Assembly (NCBI RefSeq): GCF_037975245.1
Contig: NC_092565.1
Location: 2,739,499 to 2,803,498, forward strand
Direction: 5' to 3'
Source of the DNA: Apostichopus japonicus
Lineage: Eukaryota; Echinodermata; Holothuroidea; Aspidochirotida; Stichopodidae
Length of the DNA stretch: 64,000 nt
Below the pieces are notes generated by a model that was given only the letters and a program-made list of their open reading frames with translations, was not told the origin of the DNA and did no database searches. Both the position numbers and the translations under genes were made by a program. Below, one piece after another: positions 46,839 through 61,162 of the stretch; the first letter of the stretch is position 1; every line of letters begins with the position of its first letter.

Positions 46839-49800
46839 CTGTGGGTAGATACAAGGGAAAAGATATGTGGTATTAAACTAATCTTATACATTAGACTGTC
46901 ATCAAATATGATAAACATGAGTATTCAGAATACATTTCAATCCTATATTGACCTCTTCACTGCCCACATAGTTCTCCTTACTGCTTACTGATATACAGTA
47001 CCATTCTCATGGATCCATCCCTGGAATTAATTGAACACAATAACCTACAAAAGGCTTGTAAGAATTTATGATAAACGATTGAATGTGCTCAAGCTTTATC
47101 AAATGATTGATAGATAGTTTACGTGGAGAGAGGGAATTATGGGGTGGGGGGAGGGCAGAGGAAGGGGGAGAGGAAACAGAATCTTTTAATAGTACATTGA
47201 CGAAGTTATGTCTTTTAGTTTATCAAGTAGAGAAATGAATGTACATTTCAGTCAACAAAGCTCAAATTCAGATTGAGCACTGAGCAATAACTATGAAATA
47301 GAACAGATCAAACAGAGAGGTAAGTTTACGAAAAGATTGTAGACTTAAAAAAGATTCATTTGTCCATAATTCATAACTTTCTAACTCTGTTAACGTAGCA
47401 TGTTGACTGCTTCAAGGTTTGGCTGGCTTCCTCGTGCACCTCACGGGGCAAGCTTAAAGGTTAAAGGAAATTCTTCAACCTCACACAAAACCATTTCCCT
47501 CTATTTCAATCTTTCACAACTGACAAGAATTTTGGCTTTTGAAGACTTTTACTTATCTCTTCTTTCATATTACCAACATGTCCCCCAATTTCCTCTGCTG
47601 TTAATGTAACATGCCAGGATGAAATGCTAGGGATGATTTTCACAACTTGTCAAACACACAATTAGTTAAATCCTCTTTTCACTATTTTGCCAGAGGGAAG
47701 AGGTAGATTTAAGTAAACTGGATGATATTTTGTTGGTAACGGACTATGAATGAAGGAGTCATTGACTCCTGCGACCTGTTACAGTCCTCCGACTGTCTTT
47801 GAAATATCATCCATTAACCTGGGATGTAAAAGGGAGAGAGTCCACTTAGCCAGGCCGGTGGTTGAGTGTGTCCGATAATAATGTGAACTTTATTTGCCTG
47901 TTTTACCCATTAAAGAGGAGTTATATACAGTGTCTTTGGAGGAAGATTCTATAAACAATTTGTTGAATCATTTCTTGTATTTTATATCAAAATTAGTTTT
48001 TATAGTATGCATGGACTTTTGGTTACTTAGAGCCTAACATAATTCCAATTGCTTGAAACATGTTGAATGTATTATTGCACTTGTGGTATTAGTGGTAAAA
48101 TTACAAGTTAAGTTCAAGGAAAGAGCCCACTTATTGATAGAGTAACGATGTATTTTCATCACAACACCTTATTCTGAACACACAATGTTGGAAGCAATAT
48201 CATAAGTATCAGAGTATAGTATCATAAGTATCAGAGTATAGTAGACTCCATTCTAATCACAGCAAAAGTACAGAGATCAGTCACAATTTGGGATTATTAG
48301 GACACTATTCAGCAATTCTGTGATCAGCTTAGTAGTTCAGTACTGGTTTTAACTTTGCACAACTGTTAACGTTACATTCGTGAGAAGCTATTATCCCGAA
48401 GAGATTGGTTGTCTTCAGCTAGTGTAACCTCTACAAGATAAAACATGTACCTGTTTGAAGAATTTTACCTTCATCTTCTCTGGTCATTCACTATATGCTT
48501 TTGCTTTCAGTCTAGTTACTTCAAACAATCGACAAAGCAGTGAACATTGTGACACTAAAAGTGATGGACACTATGACAGTGATAGGCAGGGACAGTAGTG
48601 TTTGTAATCAGAACAGGTCATGAGGGAATCTTTTAACAATGCAGTAATATTAGTTATTAGTTGTAGACTATCATGCTATGTTTTGGTATAATCTCATGAT
48701 GATACCAGTCTTTCTTCGAAGTAACACTTCATACAGAGTTTTACAGGTCTCTGGTTTTTTCTCTAAAAGACCTCAATTTTCTTGGTGTTCCTTCTTCCTG
48801 AGGAGAAAGTTTCCCCATCATGTAGGTCATCACTTACCAGTTAAAGCTGATTAAAGCAAACACAGTCCCTGCTGTTACTAATGTAATTCAATCAGCTTAC
48901 CTACTACCTCTCGCAACATGTAACACTCCACAAGACAAAGATCCCCACCTAGCAGATGATTTTCTAATTTTCGCGGCTTGCAACTTGATTCTCTTACACT
49001 TGAACACCAAAAACATGAGTTGGAACTCTGGGGATTGGTGTCCAGACCTGTTACCCTGGATGAGTGACTCTATCAGTGACCCAAACATGACAACCATTTA
49101 AAGAGGCAGTAAACAGAGAATCCAGCTTTGAATAGCATCAGCTGCGACTTGTAAAAGATCACACTTACCTCTTCCCCATTCCTCCAAAAATCACCCCAAG
49201 CTTAAGAGGGGCTGAGTCAAAGATTATATTACCTCCTAAAAGTAAAGTCAAATCGACTGTGGTTCACCTTGCAAATCCTTCGTCACATTAATACTCAACT
49301 ACTGCATAGGTTTATTGGTAGAGAACTACTCCTATAAAATCTTCTTTCTATAAAACATCAAAACGGAACTTCTCTACTGTCTGGTAAAAGCAACTATCGG
49401 ATCACCAAAGCGTTTCCAAACTATCTCTTTAAAGTGTCTAATGGAGGTTCATGGGAAGGCAAGAATGTGTACTAGCCATGCATCTGCCCAATATTTCTAC
49501 ATAGTTTGGTCAACATCTGCTTAAATTGAGAAGAACATGTGACCTCCAGGGACTCATAGTTCATAATGGGAGTTGTATTAATTTCAAACCCACCTTGTCA
49601 GAATGTTTTACAGAAATTACTTCATAACATTTTACAAACTTTTTCATCAGTTTTCCAGCTAATGTAGGAAAAGCGTAGGAATTAAGGCATCCTCAACTTT
49701 AACACAAAAACCAGAAATAAAGAAATGACAGAACCACTGAAATAAGAATTTGGCAAAGTCAATTAAATTATAAAGTGTTTTAAAGGCATGGGGGAGACTG

Positions 49801-50157
49801 ACCCCAATATATAATATAGTGGGGGCAGGGGGGGAGGTACTTCACCTAAAGAAATGTCCATTACTAAACACACTATAAACTGCACTCCTAGCAATTAATG
49901 AAGCAAACAAAAACAGTTCTGCACCCCCCCCCTTCCATCCCTCAACTTAACAAAGGTGGAAAGAATTTCATGAACAAGACAAAAACACAAGTTTTCTTTC
50001 TTTGCAGTAGAAATGCAGGATAAATTTTAATGGATTGGAGCCTTCAAATAGCAGCTTATAAAGGCTGATATGACTTTCCCTTTTAAATTAAGAGTTGGAC
50101 CTTGAGTTGCAACCAAGCTCCATTATGAACTAACACATGGAATGCCGGGAGATCCAA
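46839..50157. other. Intron between D1 LRRCT and D2 LRRNT, main part
   Basis: Contains G-rich sequence at 47140-47172 and near 49810-49835 and the 23-bp duplication at 48199. Nothing coding recognised. Confidence 0.5.
48199..48245. repeat. 23-bp direct duplication
   Basis: Two adjacent copies of atcataagtatcagagtata and the following bases in the intron between D1 LRRCT and D2 LRRNT. Confidence 0.8.
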
Positions 50158-50330
50158 GTGGGGATTGAGGTACATCCCATCTGGCTACAAGAGATCCATG
50201 TGGGGTATGAGGTACACCCCATCTGGCTACTCCTTATACTATTTAGTAGGGTGTCAACCATCATGTGGGGATTGAGGTACACCCCATCTGGCTACTCCCT
50301 ATACTCCCTATTAGGGTATCAACCATTTAA
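50158..50330. repeat. Tandem repeat around tggggattgaggtacacccc
   Basis: Three copies of a core, gaggtacaccccatctggct, the last two extended by a shared tactcc-tatac-tagggt-tcaacc segment. It lies close to the D1 LRRCT exon. Confidence 0.85.
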
Positions 50331-50562
50331 TTCAATACAAGAATCTTCTGTAACCCACAAACTTAATGGAGCAAAAAACATTTCATCATGTTTTCCACAT
50401 GTATGAAAGCTAAGATTTAGGTTCAGAAAATGTCCTTTAGTACAAATACAGGGATGAGCAACATTTCTGTGCGGGAGACACTGTTTGAATACTGACTGTT
50501 TTTGGTCTCTTCAAAGGCAATCACCTCTTTCTGCTTATTCTAAAAGGTTAAAATCGGTTTAC

Positions 50563-50726
50563 CTGGACATCTGAAGTCAGTTGGCTGTAACTCAACAATC
50601 TTGACACCCCTCACATGCCTTGGGCCAGCACATTCAGTCTGCAGTCCCAGTTGGGGGCGGAGCCTCAGCCAGACAGAGAGCCATGAAAGGTAACAGTCGC
50701 ACATTAAGTTGTTGTTTGTGAGTCTC
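50563..50726 (-). CDS. slit: Slit exon: D1 LRRCT cap
   Basis: A 164-bp exon encoding the C-terminal cysteine cap of D1. It starts RLTNNNLMCDCYLSWLSVWL and contains the C-D-C, ECAGP and FRC cysteines of an LRRCT. Acceptor ttttgcag, donor gtaaac. It enters with one base completing a Leu codon and exits after one base. All four LRRCT exons of this gene are exactly 164 bp, showing descent from one duplicated module. Confidence 0.96.
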
Positions 50727-53362
50727 CTGCAAAAGACATCAGAAAAAACCTCATTTACACATATGAAATGAAGACAGACAATAGAAACTTACATTGACAT
50801 ACTAATGCACACAATTTGATATAGCTGGATATAACTCTATAGTTTATTAGTGCTCTTTGCATTTGGTCACCAATGTTATTACAGATATCACTCAAACAGG
50901 GTTATCACATTACTGACATAGCTTACCCAAGTTGTTATCACCATATGTACTGTACCTATCCAAATTATGAAAAATCATTTGATTTTACTAAACTTTCAGG
51001 TTATGCATACTCCAATCATTATCATGTAGTAGGCCTTTGTCAGCTCAGCACACGCTATGCATATCTAGACCCATGATGGTGAGAGGGAGACATGCCTAGG
51101 TTCAGACTAAAAAATTTCTAATTTTGCACAGAGAACAACAATTCACTGAAACAAGTTGCTGCTGAGTTGCGAGCAATACTTCACGATTGTTTCTGTATTT
51201 TGAGGGGATGCCATATTTTCAGGTTGTTGCAGGCAAGAATCAGAATATTCCACAATTGTCTGCAACCAATGAATCTTTACTGGGTTATTTATGCATGCTC
51301 AATTTCTATTCTCCCTCCAGTTATAGTTGAAGAATGGATGTGCAAAGAAAACCAACTTCCCTATAGTAACTTTGTATCCTTCTGAGGTGTTTGTTGCAAT
51401 GCTGGTATACAATAATACTGGGATATATATAGCTTTGTCTGTTCCTATAATGATATATATTTCTTACTTTAATATGTTTCACTCCTCTTCGACCCCTTTC
51501 AGGAATAATCTTTATTTATAAGTGCATTTAACCCGACATGTACTATTAAACTCGCATACGAAAGTTCAGAAACAAGGTAACCTTTGTAATCACCGCTACC
51601 ATTTACCTACATGCATTATGTTTGCAAAGATACAGAATAGCACTTTGCAGCACTCAGTGGTCAAAACATCCTGTTTGCTTCATCTTCAATGGAGTTAGAA
51701 GAACACCGCCAACCTTTCCTTGCACTGTTACATTCTTCTTTTTACCTGACTTTGACACCCGCACCAACCCACACACTCTTTGAAATACCACCGGGAGACT
51801 AACAAACACCACTGAGGTTTAACTCTAACAGCTACAGTATGAATAACAAGAAAAGCTGTCTCTATTATTCATTAGAAAACTACTAGTTTGGTGTATTCAT
51901 TTGTATAATCTTGCCAATTTAGAAAACTTTAGCTGGAACCATGCTGAGTTTTATTTGCGAGTTTCAGAATTCGTAGACTTTGTTCGATTAGTGCAATGGC
52001 ATTGACCCACTGAGACTGTGTAACACACTTGAGTAGGTCCTTCGTTCACCTGCAGGTACACAAGTTACCGCATTCCATGGAGGTGTTACACCATAAACAC
52101 TGGCAGTTATACCTCTTAGAAACATATCAACAAAGATCTTTTGGTACCCTTAATGATTTGATAGAAATTATCGACACCGCTGGAAATTTGCAAGTACCCA
52201 CCACATTTCTATCAATTAAAATGACTATTTAACTGGCATGGCAACCCATCTGCCTGGTGAGAGGGTTCATAAATCCCTTTATGAAGGGAATTTATTGTAA
52301 TTGATGGACACTTGCTGGGGAAGAAGGCGATATTTTTATTCACTTATAACAAGCTTATATTTACATCATTCCCTACTGCTAAAGCTAGACATTTTTTTCA
52401 GCTTATTTCATTATAAAGTATAGATCTACTTCAGACACTCATAAGGCTTAAATGATATGGACAGATAAGCAATTGAACAGTGAGGAAGGGCAAATTATTT
52501 GATGCCTACGAAAACTTGCGACATTGTTAAAGAATCTCTTGGCTATAAAAACTGCACCAAATTAATTTTCTGGTATTAATTAACTTGACAGAGAATACTC
52601 CTTTGGGCAAACTGCAGAGAACTCCCCCATCAGGCATCAGTGTTTTCATAAAACAGATTATTTGTACCTTTTCCAATGATTTCACCCAGCACTCAGTAAG
52701 TGAAACCATGTTTCTCTCAGTATGCTTATACAGGCAGTAAGGGCAGCATATAGGGTGAATCAAATGGTAGAGAAACATCCTGGACTTTGCAGAATATGTG
52801 CCACAACCGTACACATACATGTGTACTACTAAAACAACTTGTATAATACGGCCATTACATTTATGCTGCTGATGAATGAAGCTTGAATCCATGAGATGGT
52901 TTTCATGGCAGATGACCTTTGGGTTTAGCCTATCAAGTGCCCCCAATAACAACAACAAAGGAGCCATCCCAACACATTACCATCCAATCTGCCTTATCCA
53001 CTTTTCAAATCAGATATAAAACGAGATCATTCTTGTAAAGTGACAAGCGTAAACGAGACACTTCTAACTTAGGTTCCCATCAAAAGGAATCACGATGTAA
53101 ATCTTGTAGATACGGCAGTTCCTGTCCTCCACAACAAAAGCAATGGTTGATAGCGAAGCCTTAATAGTGACACCAGAAGGACTGAAGATTACTCTACGGA
53201 AGTCGGAAATCCAACATTTCATGTCATTATATACAGAGAATTACCAGATAGGCACCTGCAAAAGGACTTAAGTTACATGCCAATCATTAAAACGGTCATG
53301 AAGTCAATCTAAGATTTTCTTGAAGTTGCATCGCTCACTTATTTCCTAGAAATTTAAAGTAT
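50727..53362. other. Intron between D1 LRR6 and LRRCT, main part
   Basis: AT-rich with scattered short open frames that show no conserved motif or splice context. Nothing recognised. Confidence 0.5.
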
Positions 53363-53529
53363 AACATTATTACACCTAGCCAAACCTTGGAGAGATATTT
53401 CTTTCAAACTGCTGCAAATAGGTTTGTGTCATCACAAAGTTTCTTTGCAGTAATAGTAAAACATTATTACACCTAACCAAACCTTGGAGAGATATTTCTT
53501 TCAAACTACTGCAAATAGGTTTGTGTCAC
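53363..53529. repeat. 97-bp direct duplication
   Basis: Two copies of acattattacacctagccaa through to aataggtttgtgtca, the cores starting at 53364 and 53461. They differ at only a few positions. Confidence 0.85.
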
Positions 53530-54259
53530 TTCGCACAATTTTGTATCAGGACACGTTTCTTGCAATAGTATTTTATCATTTACAACAACCATGAGTCCAT
53601 GACCAAGCCTTATTTTATTAACGCCTTTGTGAAGGCGCCAATATTTTTCGGGCAAAAGCATCCCATCATGAATCTGACAGAGACAATTTAGCCAACCAGG
53701 ACAGTTATCCACTAGTTCATGAAAACTAAATGTGGCTTTTACCAAGATCATGAAATTTGATCCTCTTGGGGATGTGAAAACAATTTTTTGTGATGAATAA
53801 ACCTGTGGAGGGTTCCTCTTTAAGGCAATTTAGTTTGATTCTGTGGTTAATAACCATTCCTGAGTATATTTTTGATGGGATATACAGACAAAACTCTGAG
53901 CTACGTTGGATGATAATATACCTGTGAATTCAGGTGAACACTAATGGCATAATATGACTATACCTCCTATTACAATATTTGTCCCAGTTCAGAAACAGGA
54001 AGTCATTCAATCTTTTTAAAGCCTTACACCACATGCAAACGGCTCAATGCATGCCTTCTCTAAGGGATAAAGCTTAAGGATTATGTATTGAGACAGCTTT
54101 GAATTGGGTTTTCAAGGTATGTTGTAAAGTTCATAATCAAGCGGGGTATAGCTCCATGGATACTCTCAGCAAGACTATTTACGTCATTACTGACTTCATA
54201 CTCGGGTTTTTCCTCTGCGCATGTCTCTTTTCTCTCTTACATGAACATTCGAGTGGTGG

Positions 54260-54500
54260 AGAGATTTACAAACCTTGACCTTCGGTGACCTGAAATGACC
54301 TTTAAACCTCTACATAAAACAATTGAGTGAGTACTTTGAATCCATGCACAAAGTATGAAGTTCATCCAAGCTATGCTTCACAAACTTTTCAGGCTTACAC
54401 CTATGGTAACCTCAAATGACCTTTGACCACCATGATATAGCCTACAATATAGGATTCTTGTACACATTAAAGTGGATCTACAGTCAAACTATGAAAGTAA
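54260..54500. repeat. Copy of the tgacctttgacct dispersed repeat
   Basis: About two units, with ccttgaccttcggtgacctg, tgacctttgacca (54417-54429) and gattcttgtacacattaaag. Same family as 12200-12900. Confidence 0.65.
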
Positions 54501-54702
54501 ACATTTAGTAACATATTGCAATGTAAGCATGCAGTAATTTTCCTTTAATTTTCACAAATTGCTTAAAAGTTGATTATCATTGACATACTACATAGTACAA
54601 ACACTCCTATATGACTATGTTATTTGTGAGTATTTATTTCAGTGACTCTTGGAACAAAACCAGATTCCCAGCTGTTATAGATTGAAAAGTGATGCAACTT
54701 AC

Positions 54703-54774
54703 AAGTTCTTCAGGAAACTCATATGGGTGAAACTGCTGCTGGATAATGTGGTCAGGTTGTTCTCATTCAAAGCC
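54703..54774 (-). CDS. slit: Slit exon: D1 LRR6
   Basis: A 72-bp exon encoding ALNENNLTTLSSSSFTHMS followed by FLKNL, flanked by a gtacag acceptor and gtaagt donor. It matches the last LRR of D1 in human SLIT2 (TLNNNNITRLSVASFNHMP). The phase is the same as in the other LRR exons and it joins in frame to the LRRCT exon at 50563-50726. Confidence 0.94.
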
Positions 54775-55746
54775 CTGTACGGAAAATCAAACTCAGGATA
54801 GTTAATAATCAAAGCTTAGTTTCAAAACAAAGTAGTTTATTTCAATTTCTAGATGAAGTTGGTTACGTCCATCACGTTTCACTTTCCCTAATTCCACGTT
54901 TGTCCTTCCCTGTGACTTTCATAAGGCAGTGGGATACATGCAACCTTGTGCCTGAACTTTCATCATTGTTTGAAGCACATTGTTTGCATACTATAGACAG
55001 GAACAAACCTATTTTTACCTTATTTTATTTTACCTCATTTTACATAAGAAAAGTGCACTGCTGATGACGATCCAGAGGCAAGAATCAAGAATGTTTTTTA
55101 TTTGTACATCTGGATGTAAATGCAATTCTACTAAACAGGTATTCCTGGAGATCTTGAGGCTAAAATCTTGGGCCCTTATTTTGCACCCTCATTGATGCAG
55201 CAAAACATTCTGATATCTATAACTTCTAACGGCCTTAAACTGAAGTTCAAATTGGTTAATTAACCTTTTATTTCATCAGGATCACATATGACAGTACACT
55301 TTTAGAAACTTGTTACATTGGAGCTCTGATTATGCTTTTAAGTACACAAACTTGATTATGGCTGCAGGTATGCCAAAACTGATGATCAAAAAGCTTCACA
55401 AAACTGTGATCTATGTGTGATTATCTATTTCCTGCAGTTTGTGGAACTAAAGGTCATCTATAATGGCCCCAACTGTCAGAGTGAGAATGTAATGCAAATG
55501 TTTCCAAAATAGTTTCCTAAATGTTTCTAAATCTGTAAAATATTTCCATATAATTAGGTAGTTCATGCTCTCCTGAGGAATATCACTGAGGTTACATAAA
55601 TAAGGATTAATAAGAAAAGCAATTTCTCAGTGACTATTTTTATGATCTCTCTGGCATATTTGCTGCTAACACAAAAAGAGATACATCTGCAACACATCTA
55701 AAACCTACTCGATTTAGATTGTTAGGGTCAATATGTTTTTACATAC

Positions 55747-55818
55747 AGTGATTCAAGCATCCGTAGTGGCCTGAAGCTTCCCTCCATTATGCAGGTTATT
55801 CTGTTGCCGTCTAACCTC
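55747..55818 (-). CDS. slit: Slit exon: D1 LRR5
   Basis: A 72-bp exon encoding RLDGNRITCIMEGSFRPLR and then MLESL. The acceptor is tttcacag and the donor gtatgt. It matches human SLIT2 D1 LRR5 (QLDYNQISCIEDGAFRALR), including the Cys in the same position. The upstream intron of about 4.5 kb contains a poly-T run (56050-56064) and a G-run (56091-56110) and no further recognisable exon. Confidence 0.93.
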
Positions 55819-58800
55819 CTGTGAAACAATAAGGGGAAACAGAAAATTGGGGAAGGGTGAAAGGAAAATGGAAAAAGCATAACCAAAAGAAGCTAGAAGA
55901 AATTTCATAGTATTTCTCAAGGAGCTGATGAAGTAAATGGTGCAGTTAAAAACTTTCCTCATCTGAGAAGGGTAGATCTGTTGACAACTGTTAAGGTAAA
56001 ATTTAGATTGCTTGGGGTTGGAAGGGGATTGGTGATTGGTAGAAGAGGTTTTTTTTTTTTTTTTAATGAGTAGCTCTTTGCTACTGCATGGAGGGGGGGG
56101 GGGGGGGGGGATATGAAGGTCAGTTCAACAAGTAGGATGATTTCATAATATCATATTATGTTTGAAACAAGAAAACAACATGGAACATGCATGCAAGTGG
56201 TAGAAATATTCAATCTAACATTTCATGTTCAGCTGGAATTTGTTGTCATTGTTGTTTGAAATACTAAAACAGTTGGACAATCTAAAAAATATGAAGTATA
56301 AACAACTATGGTTGCCTCTTGCCCACAATTTTGTGGCCTTTAAATCAAATTAAGCAAGGAGCAGTAGGTCAAAGGTTACACATACTGTAGGTCTGAATAT
56401 GCATGACAGGGATTATGGTCACTGTGTTATCAGTTGCAATAGACAGTTCCATGTAATGAAATGATCTTTCAACAGATTACAGCATGAGAAGTGACCAATC
56501 ACAAGTACTAATCTGATATATTGCCTTCAAGTATTAACATGCAGCCTTATGGATCAACTACCTCTGGTCAAGCAAGCTCACTGCAAGTACTTTTGCTATC
56601 TTTTCATAAAATATAATTTTGTAAGTTCATTTTTCTTTTTAATTTCAATATATAGTGTAGCTTTCAAAACAGTTTACTTGGGGTGTAACATAATAAAATA
56701 GCTTGCATTTGTGTTCTTATATATATGGATTTGCTGGGCTCATATGATATGATTTTATGAAGTACACAATTGTGAATATACAGAAATGATGATCTCAGCT
56801 ACATAATAGAGTGACAAAATGAAAGGATTTAAAATGTGTATCTGATAAATGTTGATCACTTCATCAGCAGAAGTTAACCAAAGATGGGAAGAACAACAAC
56901 TGCATGCATGACTTAACATCCATATCCAAGTGGAACATGAGGACTGAAATTCTGTCAACCAGAGGATAGCGCAAGAGGTTTCAATCTATGGGGGTTGGGG
57001 AGGGGAGGGGGGAAATTCAAGGGGCAGTGCAAAATGTGACTTTAATTTCAGGCTGCAAACTGCAATGTTCGTTCAAAAATGTTCAGCAAAAAATGGATCC
57101 TACAGTATGTGCATTCCCTAACACATACTCCAGTACTTGAATGCCTTCCCAGAAGACATACTTTTTAATTACAATTTTAACATAAATTGTTCAACAAAGG
57201 ACACTCTCAAATAACAACAGGCACTTTTTAAATTACAAAAATTGAAAAATGGATATGATTGCCAAAACGTGACACTTCGTATACATGTATGAAAATGGTA
57301 ACGTTTGAGATTTATCACAGAACTAGGGAACACATGGCCCTTATCTCCCCTCCCTCCCAATGCCCCTCCTCCCACCAGCTATGCTGCCCCTGCTGTTAAC
57401 AACTCAGTTACAATTCTGTGTCTAAGCACATCCACAATATAATACCAATATTAGTTAATATCCAAGTATACTCACAATATTAATACTTAAACAATCTCAG
57501 TAGTATATAAGTTTTTTAATGCCCTCAAGCTACCAAGTTAGGACAGCATATATATCCCATCATAATACCAGCATAAAAGCATGCAGCAGCTACCCTTAAA
57601 ATGACTCCAGCCAGACACACAACTTGAGTCTGAATACCAAAATTGCCAAAATCTGTCTCTCCTCTATAAAATATCCAAAATTGATTGGCACACAGTTTAT
57701 ATGACTCAATTAAGTCACTTTATTATGGCAGGACAGAACTGAACAGAAACAACTAAAACCTAATATTTTATACATAAAATGTGTACTTCTTTGTTGGTAT
57801 GAGAGATAAAATATCTGCATGTCTGCATTTCCACACCAGCTGTGTTGTGTGTTGATTGACCCTGTCATCTGCTTTCATGAATTAATCCTATCTCTGATGT
57901 TAGATGTCTGAGTATATTAATTTACAAACAGACGGTATCTTATCCTTTGCTAAAGTGGCCTTTTATCTCTTTTAGAGCAATTACTCAAATTAATGTAACA
58001 TCACTTGTGTAGTAGAGGTGGACAGTGGGCCTCCCAAACCAAACTCTTCTGCTAACAGATTAAATAGTTCTGAAGTGTCCAAGGAATGGATTACTAAAGC
58101 CTGTTATACTGCCAAACACTGGCACTAACTGAGATGAGGTATGCTGCCACTGGGAATCTGTAATCACTAAGAGAGCAGCATAGCATCAGAAGAAACACCT
58201 CTGCACCCTGACTTCAACATGGAACTTCCTTGCTTCAGTAAAACGTACGTTTTGGCGTTTAGCATTGGAAACAGAACACCAATGTGTCTTGTCCTCTTTT
58301 CATGTAAATTCAGCAATGTCTATTATGTTGGGTTGGTGTATCTTTTGTTTACCTCAATTGTGAGAGACGATTTTCTGCTATGTACAGCTGGTGGGTGGTA
58401 CGAACCACATGTCAGCTGTTACTTCCTTGGAAGATCTTGACCTCCCTGTCAAGAACATTCTTTTGGAGACATGTAAGATACCTTAGAACCAAAAGATGAA
58501 GTTTCTCAAGTTACAACCTGCGGAGTACTTCTAAGTATTGTAATACACCAGATAGCTCATGCCAGCACTTTATGGGAGATCTTGCTACTATGAACCAACC
58601 TCATGAATAGATCAAGTATAAAATTTTATATCAGATCAGAAAGAAGATAATTCCATACAGCATAAAGTCTCTGCAATTATCCAGATAATACATCAATGAC
58701 TTTCCACCAACGGTTCCTTTGTCTCAATTAAATTATTCAACCGAACGAATATACACCGAGAGCAAAATAAATACACCAAGTGTCTCTTTGTGTGTACCTC

Positions 58801-60338
58801 TTTCAGCACTTCAATATTTTAAAGTCAATCCAAAGTTCCTTTCTTTCTAAACCCGAACAAACAAATAAATTACCTGCAATCCAGAATCATTGGAAGTTTC
58901 TTATTATTTTCACGCAGTTATAAATAATAATGGATTTACTCTATTAAGGAAGTAACAACTTCACATGCACATTTATTTGATAATTAAAAACAGCAAAAAA
59001 CAAAGGTATCTAAACTACCTATGCAATTATTGTCGGTTAATAGCCCATTCACCTGTTTCCCAATAGTTCAAGCAATCCAGCCCCAAACCACTGCGCTGCT
59101 ACAATGATTAATAATCTTATTTATTAGCTCCATCTGCAAATTTATTTCCTCTTCATTTCCTGTAGCTAATCCAAGATCCAGACATCCATTTTTTTGTTTT
59201 TCTTCAATTTTGCACAAAGTTTTAAAGTTGTTCTTTAATTTGATAACAATTACTCTCTGCCAACCTACTGTAGCATTTTCATGCAGTGTACCATGATCTT
59301 GGAAAGATCTAAAATGCCATTTGCAATCAATGAGCTGTTAATTGTACACAATAAACCACAAAGTTGAAAACATTATAAATCAACCATGTACAATAAATTC
59401 TATTCCTACAACCTCTTGAGTTTTTATTATCCATTATCTTATGAAGTTGGTGAGCTTGTTTCATCCCTCCCTTTAGTTTCAATAAAGTTTTCTGGAGAGT
59501 TTAGAGAGGGAACCGACATCTCTCAAAGTTTGAAATTGATTGATCACCATTAAATACTAAACAATTTAATCCCCACAGAGGAGCATTCCTGTAAAATTGT
59601 AAATCAGAATGTTTAGGGCTGCACACATTCATTTTGTTCCCCTGGTAAATATTCTTTAATAATTTTAAACAGTTTTATTGAACATGTGTGCATTATGTTA
59701 ATGCAGTTGTTAACTTTCTGCACTTTCCATTTTACGCACAACTTTCGTATTAATGCAACATGGTATGAACTCTCCATGGGTAACAAACAATTAAGACAAC
59801 TTTAAAAAGTTCACTTGATGACAAACGTTTGGGTAGAGTTTGCCGGGATGTCACATGACATGGACACATATTCACACACACAGACTGTTTGATACATAAA
59901 AACTGCTTCAATCAAGTCATGATGAAGCAAATAGGTACATTCAATTAATTTGCATTACTCATCCAAAAATGCCCAAAATGTACACCAACTATCCTGTTCT
60001 GGAGAATAAAATAATAATTTGAGCAAATTCTTGAAGAAAAGGCAAAATTTACAGAAAAAATCTGGAACTGAAGTAAGCTAAAATGAAGGAGAAAATATAT
60101 GGTTAAAAAGCAGAGGGTGAGTATATATACAGATATAGATATTTATATGTAAACAAACACATTTTCTAAACAGAACGCTACATGAACCGCAAAAGAAAGG
60201 ATTATGTAACTAAATGTGAAAAATTCTGGTGCAAAATTGATAAAATATAGATAGGAGTGAAATATGTTTGAAATACACAAAGATGGCTGGCCAAACAGGA
60301 TGGGAACTACTGCCACTGGAACTACTGCACAGACTTAC
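55819..60338. other. Intron between D1 LRR4b and LRR5
   Basis: About 4.5 kb. A T-run at 56050-56064 and a G-run of about 20 bases at 56091-56110 are the only striking features. I looked for a third copy of the duplicated LRR exon and saw none. Confidence 0.5.
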
Positions 60339-60410
60339 AGTTTCCGAAGCGAGTTAAGACCCCGAAAGGCCTGTCTCGGTAAAGACATCAATTTGTTCTT
60401 GCTGAGGTTT
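60339..60410 (-). CDS. slit: Slit exon: D1 LRR4, copy b
   Basis: A 72-bp exon encoding LSKNKLMSLPRQAFRGLN followed by SLRKL, between a ctattacag-type acceptor and a gtaagt donor. It matches the preceding exon (61163-61234) at 16 of 24 residues, including the whole LPR-AFR core, and has the same length and phase. Both align to the same LRR of vertebrate Slits. It could be included together with copy a, giving D1 one extra LRR, or be a mutually exclusive alternative. The 752-bp intron between them holds only a G-run near 60589-60599. Confidence 0.9.
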
Positions 60411-61162
60411 CTGTAATAGATTAAACGTTGCTTGAACAGACGACAACATGCATACAAGTGTGACTTGCATAACTAACCACATACTTGCTACTACTTTGTA
60501 TCCCTACTACTATAGACAAAGCTTGATAGAACACAGCAATCTGCAAGAAGCTCGACTACATTAGGAAGTATAAAAGAGGAAGATGGGAGGGGGGGGGGGT
60601 TCTCTCTGCATGCACAGAGCAGCAGACTCATAATACTGTGTGACTCTTCTAATTTCAATGAAGGAGTATGCTGCCACAGAGTTTGCTCAAAGATCTGGGT
60701 AAGCCATATTTTTCAAAATCACATTTATCGAAAAAAAAAATAATAATAATAATCCCCATGATATCACATTGGCTAAGGAGGGCTATCCATCAAAATTCAG
60801 TTTGGAACACACAAGGAATAAGGTAACCGCTAGCAACAAAGCAAACAATGAACATTGTCTAATATTTTTACTATTAAAAGCACACAACAATGGAATAAAA
60901 CATAACAGTGCGACCATCACTATATATATCTACAGAGACTCGTGAAAGGGGGACAAAGAAAACAGGTCTGATTTTGGAAGGTTTCGTCGTACAAAACTAA
61001 AAAAGCAAACTTGTTGAGGTAAATTGATACGACTAGTAACTACTGAATGCTAGCAAACAACTCACTACCATTATTACTGATAATTGTGCAAACCTGCAGA
61101 CAAGCAAAACATTGACTGTTTCTTCTGTGGGTTATTTGAAGGGGGGTTCTACTACAACTTAC

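Noticed and set aside
52527-52967. A 146-codon minus-strand frame
   Set aside because: It lies inside a Slit intron, has no recognisable motif, low-complexity start and no splice context. The length is within chance for AT-rich DNA of this size.
55819-60338. A third copy of the duplicated D1 LRR exon
   Set aside because: No LPR-AFR-like coding segment with splice sites was found in this intron.
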